Shown here: positions 8,902 through 16,910 of the stretch, one piece after another | Layout of the letters: each line of letters starts with the position of its first letter | Position numbering within the stretch: position 1 is the stretch's first letter | Origin: CAZYBU01 sp964645775 | GTDB lineage: Bacteria > Spirochaetota > UBA4802 > UBA5550 | Assembly: GCA_964645775.1 (NCBI GenBank) | Contig: CAZYBU010000009.1 | Span: 1-64,000, forward strand | Length of the DNA stretch: 64,000 bases | Direction: 5' to 3' | Program-made: the position numbers and the translations under genes | Notes under the pieces: generated by a model | What the model was told of the DNA's origin: nothing | Database searches by the model: none | The model's input: the letters and a program-made list of their open reading frames with translations, nothing else

Positions 8902-9284
8902 TCACACTGAAGAACGGTCACAGGGTTGAATACAGCAGTGATTTCGACCAGTTTTTCAGAGACCTCCTGGAGGCTATTATCCAGGAATCAAAGATGGAAC
9001 TCATGAAAGAGGCCACGCTCTCTTCGGAAGATTATAACGAGGCCTTTCTCAAAGAGATAATGGATAACTGCATCTATGTCGTCCATCAGCTCTTCGAACT
9101 TAGAAAGGAGAACGAAGAGATGAGCCGTTTCATTATCACCGGTTTCATGTTTAACAGCATCATCATGACACTTCCGTTCATCACTTCTGATTCTGAAAAA
9201 GAGGAAACCCAGGATGAGGTTCCGTCAGAAAAGGAAGACAACGGACCTGACGAAGAGGATGACGATTCAACGACCGTCCACTAA
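8898..9284 (+). CDS. Conserved-looking acidic protein of unknown function
   Basis: A 128-residue protein started at a TTG that overlaps the S1 stop (TTGA), with AAGGAAG about 8 bases upstream: a textbook translational-coupling arrangement. The first 95 residues look helical and contain a hydrophobic stretch (FIITGFMFNSIIMTLPFI) too short and mixed to be a secure membrane segment. The last 30 residues are almost entirely acidic. I do not recognise a family. The coupling suggests a role with the S1-like protein. Its last four bases overlap the convergent ParB-like gene. Confidence 0.6.
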   Translation: MITLKNGHRVEYSSDFDQFFRDLLEAIIQESKMELMKEATLSSEDYNEAFLKEIMDNCIYVVHQLFELRKENEEMSRFIITGFMFNSIIMTLPFITSDSEKEETQDEVPSEKEDNGPDEEDDDSTTVH

Positions 9285-10177
9285 AGCATCTCCAGCAACT
9301 CCCTGAGGGCCTCCCTGTTTATCGATTGTATCATATCATCGAGTTTCTGAATTCCTTCCCTGCGAGTAAGTGGAAGTTTCAGTTCAATCCGGTCGCCCTC
9401 GAAGGTATGGGGCCAGGAGACCACACCTCCTCTGCCCACGGAATTTTCCGCGAGACGCCCTGCCCTTTTCCTCATGCCGGTCAGTTCCGGAAACCTGAGT
9501 TCTGCAAGCAGATCGAGAAGAGATGCGGCATCCCGGTCATGGGCTGGGACTGATGGAGGACCCACCGATTGCCTGTCCAAATCACGGACAAGACCAAGTA
9601 TATTCCTGAACTGGCTGTTTGAAACAGCATAATCCGCAATACTATCTGAGAGAAACGCTTTCCATTGATCTGATAGTTCCACCATCTCTTCCCAGAGCCT
9701 GAATCCCAGTTCCCGGCTGTCAGCATATCTGAAAAGTGCCCCGGGCAGTTCCAGCATATCGCGTATCCTGTCATCTGAATGGAGGAGCTTCCGGGGAAAA
9801 CAGAGTTCGGAAGCGAGTACTTCCAGATCTTTTTCTCCGAGCCTGATGAGCCGGGAAAATAGCCGAAGCTTTCCGGCAGGCCCGATTCTTCCCTGGAAAG
9901 ACCTCTCCAAGGCCTCAGCTTTTATTCTTTCCGGCGAAACCTCGTGGACAATTTCACACGAGATAGAGTCGAGACCCAGATCCAGGCCGGCACGTATTCT
10001 CCTGTGCCCGGCCAGGATAATCCACTCACTTTCCAGATGCAGGATGAGAGGCCTCTCAAGAATACCCCATCTGGAAATGGAATTGTAAAGCCCGGGATCC
10101 TCTGAATACCTGCTTAATCGGAAGGTTTCATCCTCCAGGTTAATCATCCTGGAAGAGATTTCTGCGGTTTCCGGCAT
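9281..10177 (-). CDS. ParB/sulfiredoxin-fold N-terminal domain protein
   Basis: A 298-residue protein whose first 90 residues match the ParB/Srx nuclease-like domain: a 'I..GILERPLILH' strand followed by ILAGHRRIRAG (GHRR at 57-60), equivalent to ParB box II (GERR). It lacks a recognisable ParB helix-turn-helix and dimerisation region; the rest (about 100-298) is helical and unassigned. In ParB this motif binds and hydrolyses CTP; here that is inference. It is the last gene of a seven-gene minus-strand block, one base after the TPR gene stop, and shares the block with a ParA-like ATPase (15060-16904). It is not a normal chromosome-segregation parB. Confidence 0.65.
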   Translation of the reverse strand: MPETAEISSRMINLEDETFRLSRYSEDPGLYNSISRWGILERPLILHLESEWIILAGHRRIRAGLDLGLDSISCEIVHEVSPERIKAEALERSFQGRIGPAGKLRLFSRLIRLGEKDLEVLASELCFPRKLLHSDDRIRDMLELPGALFRYADSRELGFRLWEEMVELSDQWKAFLSDSIADYAVSNSQFRNILGLVRDLDRQSVGPPSVPAHDRDAASLLDLLAELRFPELTGMRKRAGRLAENSVGRGGVVSWPHTFEGDRIELKLPLTRREGIQKLDDMIQSINREALRELLEML

Positions 10178-10178
10178 A

Positions 10179-11783
10179 TCAGATGAGGCCTGCCAGGGCC
10201 TGGCTTACTTCTTCAGGCTTAAGAACGTTTACCTTGGAAAGGCGACCTACGGCATTCTCTCCTGAGGTCGTGAGTTCCGTTGTGGTAACAAAGAGGCCCT
10301 CCTTCGCCTTGGCGTCGTTGATGGCCTGAGCGAAGTTGCGAAGGGGTATCTCTCCCACTTTGGTTCCCTTCCAGCGCCTTACCCAGATTAGAGCCCGATT
10401 TCCTGTCTTCGAGTTATTGGCCATAAAATCCACTCCGTCGCTCTCCCTGTATGTCGGCAATATCTCATCTACCCGATATCCGAGCTTCTCCATCATGCGA
10501 TTGGAAACAATCCGGAAGGTCTCCGTGTCAAGACTTTCGTACGCGGAGAGATAATCACCTTCCTCCTTTTCTGTATCTGTTCCTCTTCCCGGGCCGGGCC
10601 TCATGCCGCCTCCCTGCCGGGCGGGAACAATGATCGTTGACATATCGATTTTCTGATCACTCTTAAGGCCGCAGATATTCCAGACAAAAGCTTCAGGAAA
10701 AGCGTCTTCGATCCAGTCCTGATAGTAGTCCTCGACAGAAAACTCCACAGGCTCCTTTTTCTGCTGCTCAATATCCATCTCTTTCCGGAGCTGGGTCATC
10801 ATCGTCTTAACGGCCTTGAAGCTTTTATCCATCTCATAGACCTCGCTCCAGTACTCGTAGGCCTGTTCGGTCTTCTCCGCCTTGATGGCCACATACCCCA
10901 GGTCATAGAGGACGACTTTCAGTTCCTCGTGAAGCTCCCGCTGCTGAGCAAAATCCTTGAGCTCTTCCAAAAGACGATAAGCATCCTTCCACTTTCCCTG
11001 CTGGGCATTGAGGATACCTGCCAGCCTCCTGGATATGAAGATCGCCTCTTCATTGCTGCTGCTCTCCATAAGCAGCTGAGCGTAATTTGCCGCTGTTTTA
11101 TAATCTCTTTTACGCTGGAGAGCAAAGGCCATGGCAAGATTCCCTATTTCGGAATGGGGATCCTCGTTGAGGGCTTCCTTTAAATAGGCCACGGCTTCAT
11201 TGGTATTCTGGTTCATGTAGTGGGCCATCCCGGCGCCAAAATCGATCTCGAAACTCCTCTGTCCCTGTTTTGTGAGACGATCAAAATATTTACGCGCCAT
11301 ATCGAAAAGTTCCTGACCCAGGGCGATAAAAGCCGCGTGATAGAGAGCCTCCTGGTCAGCCGGATGGTCCCGTAGTATGTTAAGATAGCCCTGGAATCCC
11401 TTATCCAGTTCGTCCCGGGCGAGATAGGCGCGGGCAAGCTTTCTTTCAACGTCTATACGGTCTACTTCATAGTTATATTTGCCGATGTTCCTGACGGCCT
11501 CCAGGTGTTCCACGCCCTGATCAATTCGGTTCTGCTTATAATAGATATTGGCCAGCTTATAATGGGCAAGATAGTTGTCAGGGTTTTTCTCCAGTAGCTT
11601 CCTGTATTCCGTAACAGCTTCAGATATCCTGTTTTCACTGAGAAGCTGTTCGGCGCGAAATACCGGGTTTCTCCGTGGAGCGATAAGGTATATGTAGGAT
11701 ACCACGGCGCCCAGGATAACGACTGCAGCTATTAGTGAAGGTACCAGCATGAGTAAGGAAACGCTCCCCCCTGAGGATTGCAT
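10179..11783 (-). CDS. Membrane-anchored TPR protein with decayed Mrr-like nuclease domain
   Basis: A 534-residue protein: one N-terminal transmembrane helix (about 12-34), some eight TPR units (about 38-340), a linker rich in Gly/Arg, and a C-terminal domain (about 415-534) resembling the Mrr_cat restriction-endonuclease fold. The fold cues are GYRVDEIL, SDGVDFMA (D452), then ALIWVRRWKG, then a helix and GLFVTTTELTTSGENA. In active Mrr proteins the second element reads like 'VQCKRWKG' with a catalytic Q/E-x-K; here it is W-x-R (467-469), so nuclease activity is doubtful. A second TPR protein with a similar tail lies at 16911-18260. The internal Met12 is an alternative start directly before the membrane helix. 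Confidence 0.72.
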   Translation of the reverse strand: MQSSGGSVSLLMLVPSLIAAVVILGAVVSYIYLIAPRRNPVFRAEQLLSENRISEAVTEYRKLLEKNPDNYLAHYKLANIYYKQNRIDQGVEHLEAVRNIGKYNYEVDRIDVERKLARAYLARDELDKGFQGYLNILRDHPADQEALYHAAFIALGQELFDMARKYFDRLTKQGQRSFEIDFGAGMAHYMNQNTNEAVAYLKEALNEDPHSEIGNLAMAFALQRKRDYKTAANYAQLLMESSSNEEAIFISRRLAGILNAQQGKWKDAYRLLEELKDFAQQRELHEELKVVLYDLGYVAIKAEKTEQAYEYWSEVYEMDKSFKAVKTMMTQLRKEMDIEQQKKEPVEFSVEDYYQDWIEDAFPEAFVWNICGLKSDQKIDMSTIIVPARQGGGMRPGPGRGTDTEKEEGDYLSAYESLDTETFRIVSNRMMEKLGYRVDEILPTYRESDGVDFMANNSKTGNRALIWVRRWKGTKVGEIPLRNFAQAINDAKAKEGLFVTTTELTTSGENAVGRLSKVNVLKPEEVSQALAGLI

Positions 11784-11842
11784 CCCCGGCAGGATGCCGG
11801 AGCTATTAATAGTTTCGGCAGGAGTGATCGGTGTGGCAACTA

Positions 11843-14017
11843 TTATTCACCCTTACGGGTGGAGCGCCTTCGGCAATGGATGATTTCGGGCCATCCGCTT
11901 ATGAGGACTGAATTTGTAAACTGATGCTTGATGATGAATTCATCAGAAGGGATCGCCTTAAAAGAGACAGGAAGATTAATAAGAATATCCGCCGGCATGA
12001 AACGGGGGACATCTCCGAAGGATATCTGGATCTCCCGCTCGCGGATAGATACCTGCAGATCAATTGTGCCAAAGCGGGTTACAACATGTACCAGTTCCAG
12101 ATCACGCTCCCCCTGAAAAAGATTCGGATCAGGCACAGGAAATATTGTAAGTCTCTGCCCCTCATCCATGACAGACCTGTTTCTCAGAGTTATGGCCATA
12201 AGAGCCGCTATCTCAGGATCATCGGGAACGGTTCCGATACCCCTTTTACCCGAAGGGTCCAGGAGAGATGTCAGGGTCATCCGGCTTCCCGCTCTTTCTC
12301 TCAGGTTCTCCAGAAGGTCCTGAGCCGAGGGATCCCCCTCCCTGAGAAGCACATTTACAAGAATCAGGTTGTGACGAACATCATAACCGATACCGGGAAC
12401 ATAACAGGCGATTTCCTTTTTGCCGGGTGGTTCGCCCATGATCTCCCGGGCTTTATCTGACCCGGCTTCAATAATGGAGAATGGATAAAGGATAGGATAA
12501 TCAAGGTGAGATGGCCAGGAGTCATTTCCGGAAAGGAGAGATACAATACCCTCTTCAAGACGTTTCGCTTCGTCGGAAAAACGTGTTTCATCGCCAAAGA
12601 TTCCAAGGTTTCGTGCGATAAGGGCGTACTGTCTCATGGCGTGAACAAAGACAGCGATTTCTCCAGCTACCGGTTTACTCACGTAAAGATAATCGACAGT
12701 GTTTTCTTTCACGTCTTTCAGGTCTTTCAGACGTGAGGTATACTGCATGAGAGCCCCTGACTGTTTGCGCAGAAAGGGAAACACTTCCCGGAAATAATCC
12801 CCATCCCTGAAATAATGGTAATAGTCAGCGAATATGGAGATCAGATAGGCTATTCCCAGAGCCTGCTGATACTCAGGGATCGACTGGGGTATGCCGATCT
12901 CCCCCGGCATGGCTGAGAGAATGGAAAAAACCTCCTGCCGGTGACCGAGCATCGACATTCCCTTGAGGATAAAGTAAAGCCGTCTCGATGAAACACCATC
13001 CGGCTGAGAGGGGACAGGTATCTGCCCCAGAGACTGCAGCATGGAGAGATGAACGTTATGCAGCAGGTCCCTGTATTCCTTTCGATCCCCTTCCAGTGAA
13101 TATCCTGTTTTTATGTGACGCTCGGCAAATACGCGGTATTCTTTCCGCACTGCCTCCAGGTCAAAATCACCTCTTGAGGCGCTCGCTTTATGACTCCCAG
13201 ACAGGGAAATCCTGAAATTTAGCCGCAATTCATCCGCGGGAAGGAGATAACCGAAAGCCATGGTGGCCATTCCAGAAGCACAGCTGACTTTGTGACTATC
13301 CTCCCCCTCCATATCCAGCCCCTGGCTTTCCAGGTTACCCGCCTTCACAATATCAGGCACATCCTCAAGAATAACCGCAGCCCGATTGTTTATTTTAACC
13401 TGTCCTGAATCAGGAAGAAACTGAATGGCTCCCAGTGTCCCCAGGCTATCGATGGTACAGGGACGAAAAACGAAAAGAATGTGACGATTCTTCTTCTTTG
13501 AGCCCGTGGCTTTCAGTGAAAAAAGCATTTCATCACGTTCAATTCGTACACCGTAATATTCTGCTTCCACACCGAGTCCTTCAATTGAACATTCCCACCG
13601 GGGGACGGGCCCTCCCTTCAGAGCGCAGCTTTTCTTTTTACGGGCTTCCTGCGCGAGCCGGATGACCGTATCTCCATCCCAGAGCCAGATCTCAAGTGTC
13701 CAGTCTCTTCCCTCTCCCTGGAGAGTTCCGTTATCCATGCAAAGAAGGGAATCATCGGATATGAAGTTGGATAATCTCAGAGCGTCCCTTGATGTCCGGT
13801 TTCTCAGGAGGGGGGCGCAATAGGTGGAAATTTCTGAGCCTGAGGCCACCTGATCTTCTACCCATTCCGGATAAAGAAAGTTGGGGGCCTTCTGAAAAAG
13901 GCAAAAATTATTTCTGGCCTCTTCAAGTTCATCCCGCAGACAAGGGGCAGATCCGCCCGATGCCCGGGCAAAACCTTTATGGGTGATTCTTCTGAAGAGG
14001 TTTTGAAAGAATTTCAA
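11843..14017 (-). CDS. Large uncharacterised protein, possibly six-hairpin-glycosidase-like
   Basis: About 724 residues if started at a TTG at 14017, which avoids overlap with the STAS gene; an ATG at 14110 would add 31 residues but overlap STAS by 80 bases. There is no signal peptide or membrane helix. The first half (about 70-330) is beta-rich with 'DWTLEIWLWDGD' and many paired strands; the second half (about 340-620) is helical, with 'EYRDLLHNVHLSMLQSL', 'IPEYQQALGIAYLISIFADY' and 'YFREVFPFLRKQSGAL', a pattern seen in alpha/alpha-barrel glucoamylase-type enzymes. No catalytic pair can be assigned. The function is unknown; position inside the ParA/ParB-like block is its main clue. Confidence 0.55.
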   Translation of the reverse strand: MKFFQNLFRRITHKGFARASGGSAPCLRDELEEARNNFCLFQKAPNFLYPEWVEDQVASGSEISTYCAPLLRNRTSRDALRLSNFISDDSLLCMDNGTLQGEGRDWTLEIWLWDGDTVIRLAQEARKKKSCALKGGPVPRWECSIEGLGVEAEYYGVRIERDEMLFSLKATGSKKKNRHILFVFRPCTIDSLGTLGAIQFLPDSGQVKINNRAAVILEDVPDIVKAGNLESQGLDMEGEDSHKVSCASGMATMAFGYLLPADELRLNFRISLSGSHKASASRGDFDLEAVRKEYRVFAERHIKTGYSLEGDRKEYRDLLHNVHLSMLQSLGQIPVPSQPDGVSSRRLYFILKGMSMLGHRQEVFSILSAMPGEIGIPQSIPEYQQALGIAYLISIFADYYHYFRDGDYFREVFPFLRKQSGALMQYTSRLKDLKDVKENTVDYLYVSKPVAGEIAVFVHAMRQYALIARNLGIFGDETRFSDEAKRLEEGIVSLLSGNDSWPSHLDYPILYPFSIIEAGSDKAREIMGEPPGKKEIACYVPGIGYDVRHNLILVNVLLREGDPSAQDLLENLRERAGSRMTLTSLLDPSGKRGIGTVPDDPEIAALMAITLRNRSVMDEGQRLTIFPVPDPNLFQGERDLELVHVVTRFGTIDLQVSIREREIQISFGDVPRFMPADILINLPVSFKAIPSDEFIIKHQFTNSVLISGWPEIIHCRRRSTRKGE

Positions 14018-14030
14018 TCTAAAACGTTTA

Positions 14031-14375
14031 TCAGTCGTTTTTGAATGACTCGAGAGCCTCTTCTTCGGTCTCGTAGATATCAAACATATCCATGAGTTCA
14101 ACAACCTCAAAAATCTTCTGAACAGCGCTGTTCATGTTGCAAAGCTTCAGCTTACGCTTGGATTCCTTGAGGACCCTCATGGTAGAGACGAAAATTCGAA
14201 GCCCGGAACTGCTCATATACTCCACGTCACTCAGGTTAAGAAGAAGATGTTTGTCAGGGTTGTTCTGTATAGTAGAGTTAATCTCTTTTTCGATATCAGC
14301 CGATAGATGGACATCCAGACGCCCTGCAAGGTAGATAACTATTACATTTCCAACTGTTTTGGTGTTTAATTCCAT
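14031..14375 (-). CDS. STAS-domain anti-sigma factor antagonist (SpoIIAA/RsbV type)
   Basis: A 114-residue single STAS domain. The phosphorylation loop reads DVEYMSSSGLR, with S56 at the position of the phosphorylated serine of SpoIIAA. In partner switching, the dephosphorylated form binds an anti-sigma kinase and the SpoIIE-type phosphatase restores it. Two SpoIIE-type proteins occur elsewhere in the window (31679-33928, 41219-42490), but no RsbW-type kinase does. A second STAS gene is at 61319. The gene has a 5' region of nearly 190 bases holding a promoter-like pair and a conserved cis element. Confidence 0.9.
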   Translation of the reverse strand: MELNTKTVGNVIVIYLAGRLDVHLSADIEKEINSTIQNNPDKHLLLNLSDVEYMSSSGLRIFVSTMRVLKESKRKLKLCNMNSAVQKIFEVVELMDMFDIYETEEEALESFKND

Positions 14376-14403
14376 TCCAATCTCCAGATTGTTTTATAAT
14401 CCG

Positions 14404-14432
14404 AATTTATCAGATTATATTTTTAAAATCAA
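14404..14432 (-). promoter_or_regulatory. Candidate promoter of the STAS gene
   Basis: On the minus strand TTGATT (14432-14427), 17-base spacer, TAAATT (14409-14404) in a very A/T-rich stretch 30-60 bases before the ATG. Several other TATAAT-like words occur nearby, so the exact choice is uncertain. Confidence 0.4.
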
Positions 14433-14443
14433 CCATATTTTAC

Positions 14444-14521
14444 CAGTAATTTTTCTAAAGATGCTTTTAATTGCCATCAAAGAGTATCATTATCTCCGCC
14501 CTCTTCGGCGGCGGAGATAAT
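14444..14521 (-). promoter_or_regulatory. Conserved cis element, copy A (hairpin plus downstream box)
   Basis: A perfect 12-base-pair stem (14489-14500 with 14510-14521; arm ATTATCTCCGCC on the minus strand) closes a loop containing GCCGAAGAG. Nineteen bases further along the minus strand comes TAAAAGCATCTTTAG and then AATTACTG (ending at 14444), 68 bases before the STAS start. A second copy with the same order and spacing lies at 46483-46562. The flank after the stem is not T-rich, so it is not a standard intrinsic terminator. Candidate structured leader RNA or protein-binding site. Confidence 0.6.
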
Positions 14522-14562
14522 GGAGTTATTCATGGAAAATAAGGTTAATAAATAACGATATA

Positions 14563-15063
14563 TTACCGTTTTTCGTTTCGCGTAATATATATCCCTGCCA
14601 GGGAAATGATGAAAATAATAAGGAAAATCAGCATTAAAACTGTTATAACAAGATGCCCGGAAGCGCCGCTCAGCACGGCCGATATCCCCACCTGCTCCGA
14701 TCCGGGTTGAGGATCGGAAAAAAGAACACCCAGTGTATATCGCAAAAAGATAATGAGAGAGAGGGCCGGAAACATCAGGTTATTATAGTAGATAAGCCCT
14801 CTGTACCTTTCCGGTTCAAAAAGAGGCATGATGTTGGCCGCACCGGCTGTGACCATAAGGGCAGCCATGGCCCTGAGGGTATAGTAGATCGGAGCCACAA
14901 GCTCATTGTCCCGCACAAGGTCGAGCCAGTTCTCTGATACATTGACGGCGAACAGTTTCATTACCGTAATGGGGGAGAAATAAAAGAAGAGCCCGATAAT
15001 GATATACATGATACCGGCTATCAATACTGTCACCTGAAGAAAATTGGTCTGCCGTGATCTCAT
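14563..15063 (-). CDS. Four-helix membrane protein of unknown function
   Basis: A 166-residue integral membrane protein with about four hydrophobic helices (about 8-38, 56-82, 92-113, 134-158) and short charged loops. It opens with MRSRQTNFLQVTVLIAG. I do not recognise a family; the layout is like small DUF4345-type or doublet membrane proteins, which is only a guess. Its ATG overlaps the stop of the CRP/ParA-like gene by four bases (ATGA), so it is translationally coupled to it, which argues for a shared job at the membrane. Confidence 0.6.
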   Translation of the reverse strand: MRSRQTNFLQVTVLIAGIMYIIIGLFFYFSPITVMKLFAVNVSENWLDLVRDNELVAPIYYTLRAMAALMVTAGAANIMPLFEPERYRGLIYYNNLMFPALSLIIFLRYTLGVLFSDPQPGSEQVGISAVLSGASGHLVITVLMLIFLIIFIISLAGIYITRNEKR

Positions 15064-16904
15064 CCCTTCCTCTCTTCGTTCTTTATTATGCGAGTCATTA
15101 TATTTCCGGTACGTTCTTTTCCCTGCTCTATGATCCTGTCAATCTTCATATCATTTTCATGAACTTCAAGTAGAAAGTAATCATCCATAACTTCACTCAG
15201 TTCTCCGGGCCGGTCATCCCTGCGGATATATTCAAGAAGCTTCTCGTAAAAAGGAAGAATATCACCCCTGTGATATTGCAGATATTCAGAGTTATGTACC
15301 GCCACAAAGGATATCTGGTCCACGGCCCCTCTGAGCAGGTCCTCAGGCTGCACCTTTACGGAAGGATAACCGGAACTGTGCAGGGAGCCGGCCGTGGAGA
15401 CCGGATTAAAGAACGGTGAAACCGAGAGGGAGGATGCCATGAGGGAAGCCAGATTCCCTGATGTTACCTGCCGTGACTCCTTCTGTTCCTCGTCATAGAG
15501 TTTAAGGGATAGAAGGGTCCGAAAACCTTCTATCCGTATTCCGCTTTCACCATGGGAGAAAAGTTTCAACAGGGCTTTGCTTTCAAAGATATGATCTTCA
15601 GGAAAGGTGATGTTCAGGTAACGGTTGACCTGGCTTTCCTCGAACACCCGGTCAATACTTCTTCTGAAAGCCTCTTTGTCGGGCGATGACAGGGCCAGGC
15701 CGGCAAGAATGAAGGACCAGGCCGACGTGTAAACTCTGTCCACACTCGTTTCTTCATGAAAAAGGGAATAGAACAGGTCGCTGAAAAACAGAGAATCTAA
15801 AAGCCTGGATTCGACAACTACCCCCCTGCGCAGACGGGATATCTCGCCCGCTATGTTCTCCACTGACTCTTCTCTGCACAGTTTTTCAAATTCCTCCTGG
15901 CCTGTTTTCCCCTCCCTGTAACTCAACCGGTCCAGGGCGAGTGCCCCTTCCAGAGGCTCCTGTCCTTTTACGGCCTGTCTGTTCTGCACAAAAAGGAGCC
16001 TCTGCCCATCCCTGAGAAGTTTCTCGTAACGGACCTGTTCCTTTTCCATTCTCTTTCTGTCGTTTACAAGTGAGAGAACGAAATCGGAAAGGGCGATACT
16101 TCTCTCCAAAAGCCCGGTGTCATCTCCCGAACAATCGATGACAATATGATGAAATCGCGCTGAAAGGACAAAGAGGACGGGAGCCAGTATACCGGGGTCA
16201 ACTTTGACCCGGGCACCCTGGGCCACGTTCAGAAGGGAGACCCCATCCTCCCGGTAGACAAGTCGTTCCTCGATCAGGTCGTCCGCTTCATCCGCACTAT
16301 GCTCCCTGTGGGCAAGTGGAGCCGGAAGCATCTCACCCAGAACGGAGAAGACTGATCTTCCACCGTAGGAAAGATCTATCACCACGGTTTTACTATCCAG
16401 AGAGAGCCTCCTGGCAAGTAAACCTGCCATAAGGGTTCTGCCGCTTTTATCCGCCGGTCCTGTAACAGTAGTCACCCTGGTCCTGGTATTGTGATACCGC
16501 TGTCCTGTCTCAGAGAGCTCCAGGCCGAGCCTGCCGGCAACGGTCAGGAACCCCCGCAGACTACGGTATGAAAGAAGAAGAAAACGGGAGAGATCTCCGA
16601 TGTCGATCATGAGGAGTTCAGAGTCAGCCAGGGCGCGGATACGTCCACGGAGTCGATTCGTACTGAAGGGAACAGATCCGAACCATGAGCCAGGCGAGAG
16701 GTATACAATATCCGTGGAACCAAGTGCCTCAATCTCGAAGACCCCCTTTAATACTATATTGAGGGTTGTGTTTTTCCTGAGGTCGAGCATCATTCCCCTT
16801 TTTACCCGGGAATGCCTGGCGATCTGCATAAGATCTCGGATCTCGGCCGCAGAACAATGCCGGAAAAGGGGAACGGACTGGAGAGTTTTCCGGGAGAGGT
16901 CCAT
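15060..16904 (-). CDS. Cyclic-nucleotide-binding domain fused to ParA/MinD-like ATPase
   Basis: About 614 residues from the ATG at 16904 (a GTG two codons earlier is possible). Residues about 10-110 form a CRP/cNMP-binding beta-roll ('LFRHCSAAEIRDLMQIAR', 'LSPGSWFG', then FSTNRLRGRIRALADSEL), though the phosphate-binding 'GE..L...PR' cassette is only partly kept. Residues about 145-290 look like a MinD/ParA P-loop domain: TGPADKSGRT (P-loop position, atypical), TVVIDLSYGG, then HIVIDCSGDD and SDFVLSLVND. Residues 290-614 are helical and unassigned. It starts six bases after the first TPR gene. The combination is unusual; ATP binding needs proof because the Walker A is degenerate. Confidence 0.62.
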   Translation of the reverse strand: MDLSRKTLQSVPLFRHCSAAEIRDLMQIARHSRVKRGMMLDLRKNTTLNIVLKGVFEIEALGSTDIVYLSPGSWFGSVPFSTNRLRGRIRALADSELLMIDIGDLSRFLLLSYRSLRGFLTVAGRLGLELSETGQRYHNTRTRVTTVTGPADKSGRTLMAGLLARRLSLDSKTVVIDLSYGGRSVFSVLGEMLPAPLAHREHSADEADDLIEERLVYREDGVSLLNVAQGARVKVDPGILAPVLFVLSARFHHIVIDCSGDDTGLLERSIALSDFVLSLVNDRKRMEKEQVRYEKLLRDGQRLLFVQNRQAVKGQEPLEGALALDRLSYREGKTGQEEFEKLCREESVENIAGEISRLRRGVVVESRLLDSLFFSDLFYSLFHEETSVDRVYTSAWSFILAGLALSSPDKEAFRRSIDRVFEESQVNRYLNITFPEDHIFESKALLKLFSHGESGIRIEGFRTLLSLKLYDEEQKESRQVTSGNLASLMASSLSVSPFFNPVSTAGSLHSSGYPSVKVQPEDLLRGAVDQISFVAVHNSEYLQYHRGDILPFYEKLLEYIRRDDRPGELSEVMDDYFLLEVHENDMKIDRIIEQGKERTGNIMTRIIKNEERKG

Positions 16905-16910
16905 CACCAC

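Noticed and set aside
10179..11783. Restriction-modification system suggested by the Mrr-like domain
   Set aside because: There is no methyltransferase or specificity subunit nearby, and the catalytic residues are replaced; it is a TPR/membrane protein instead.
14489..14521. Hairpin read as a simple Rho-independent terminator
   Set aside because: The stem is strong but neither flank has a T run, and the loop sequence plus downstream box is shared with a second locus.
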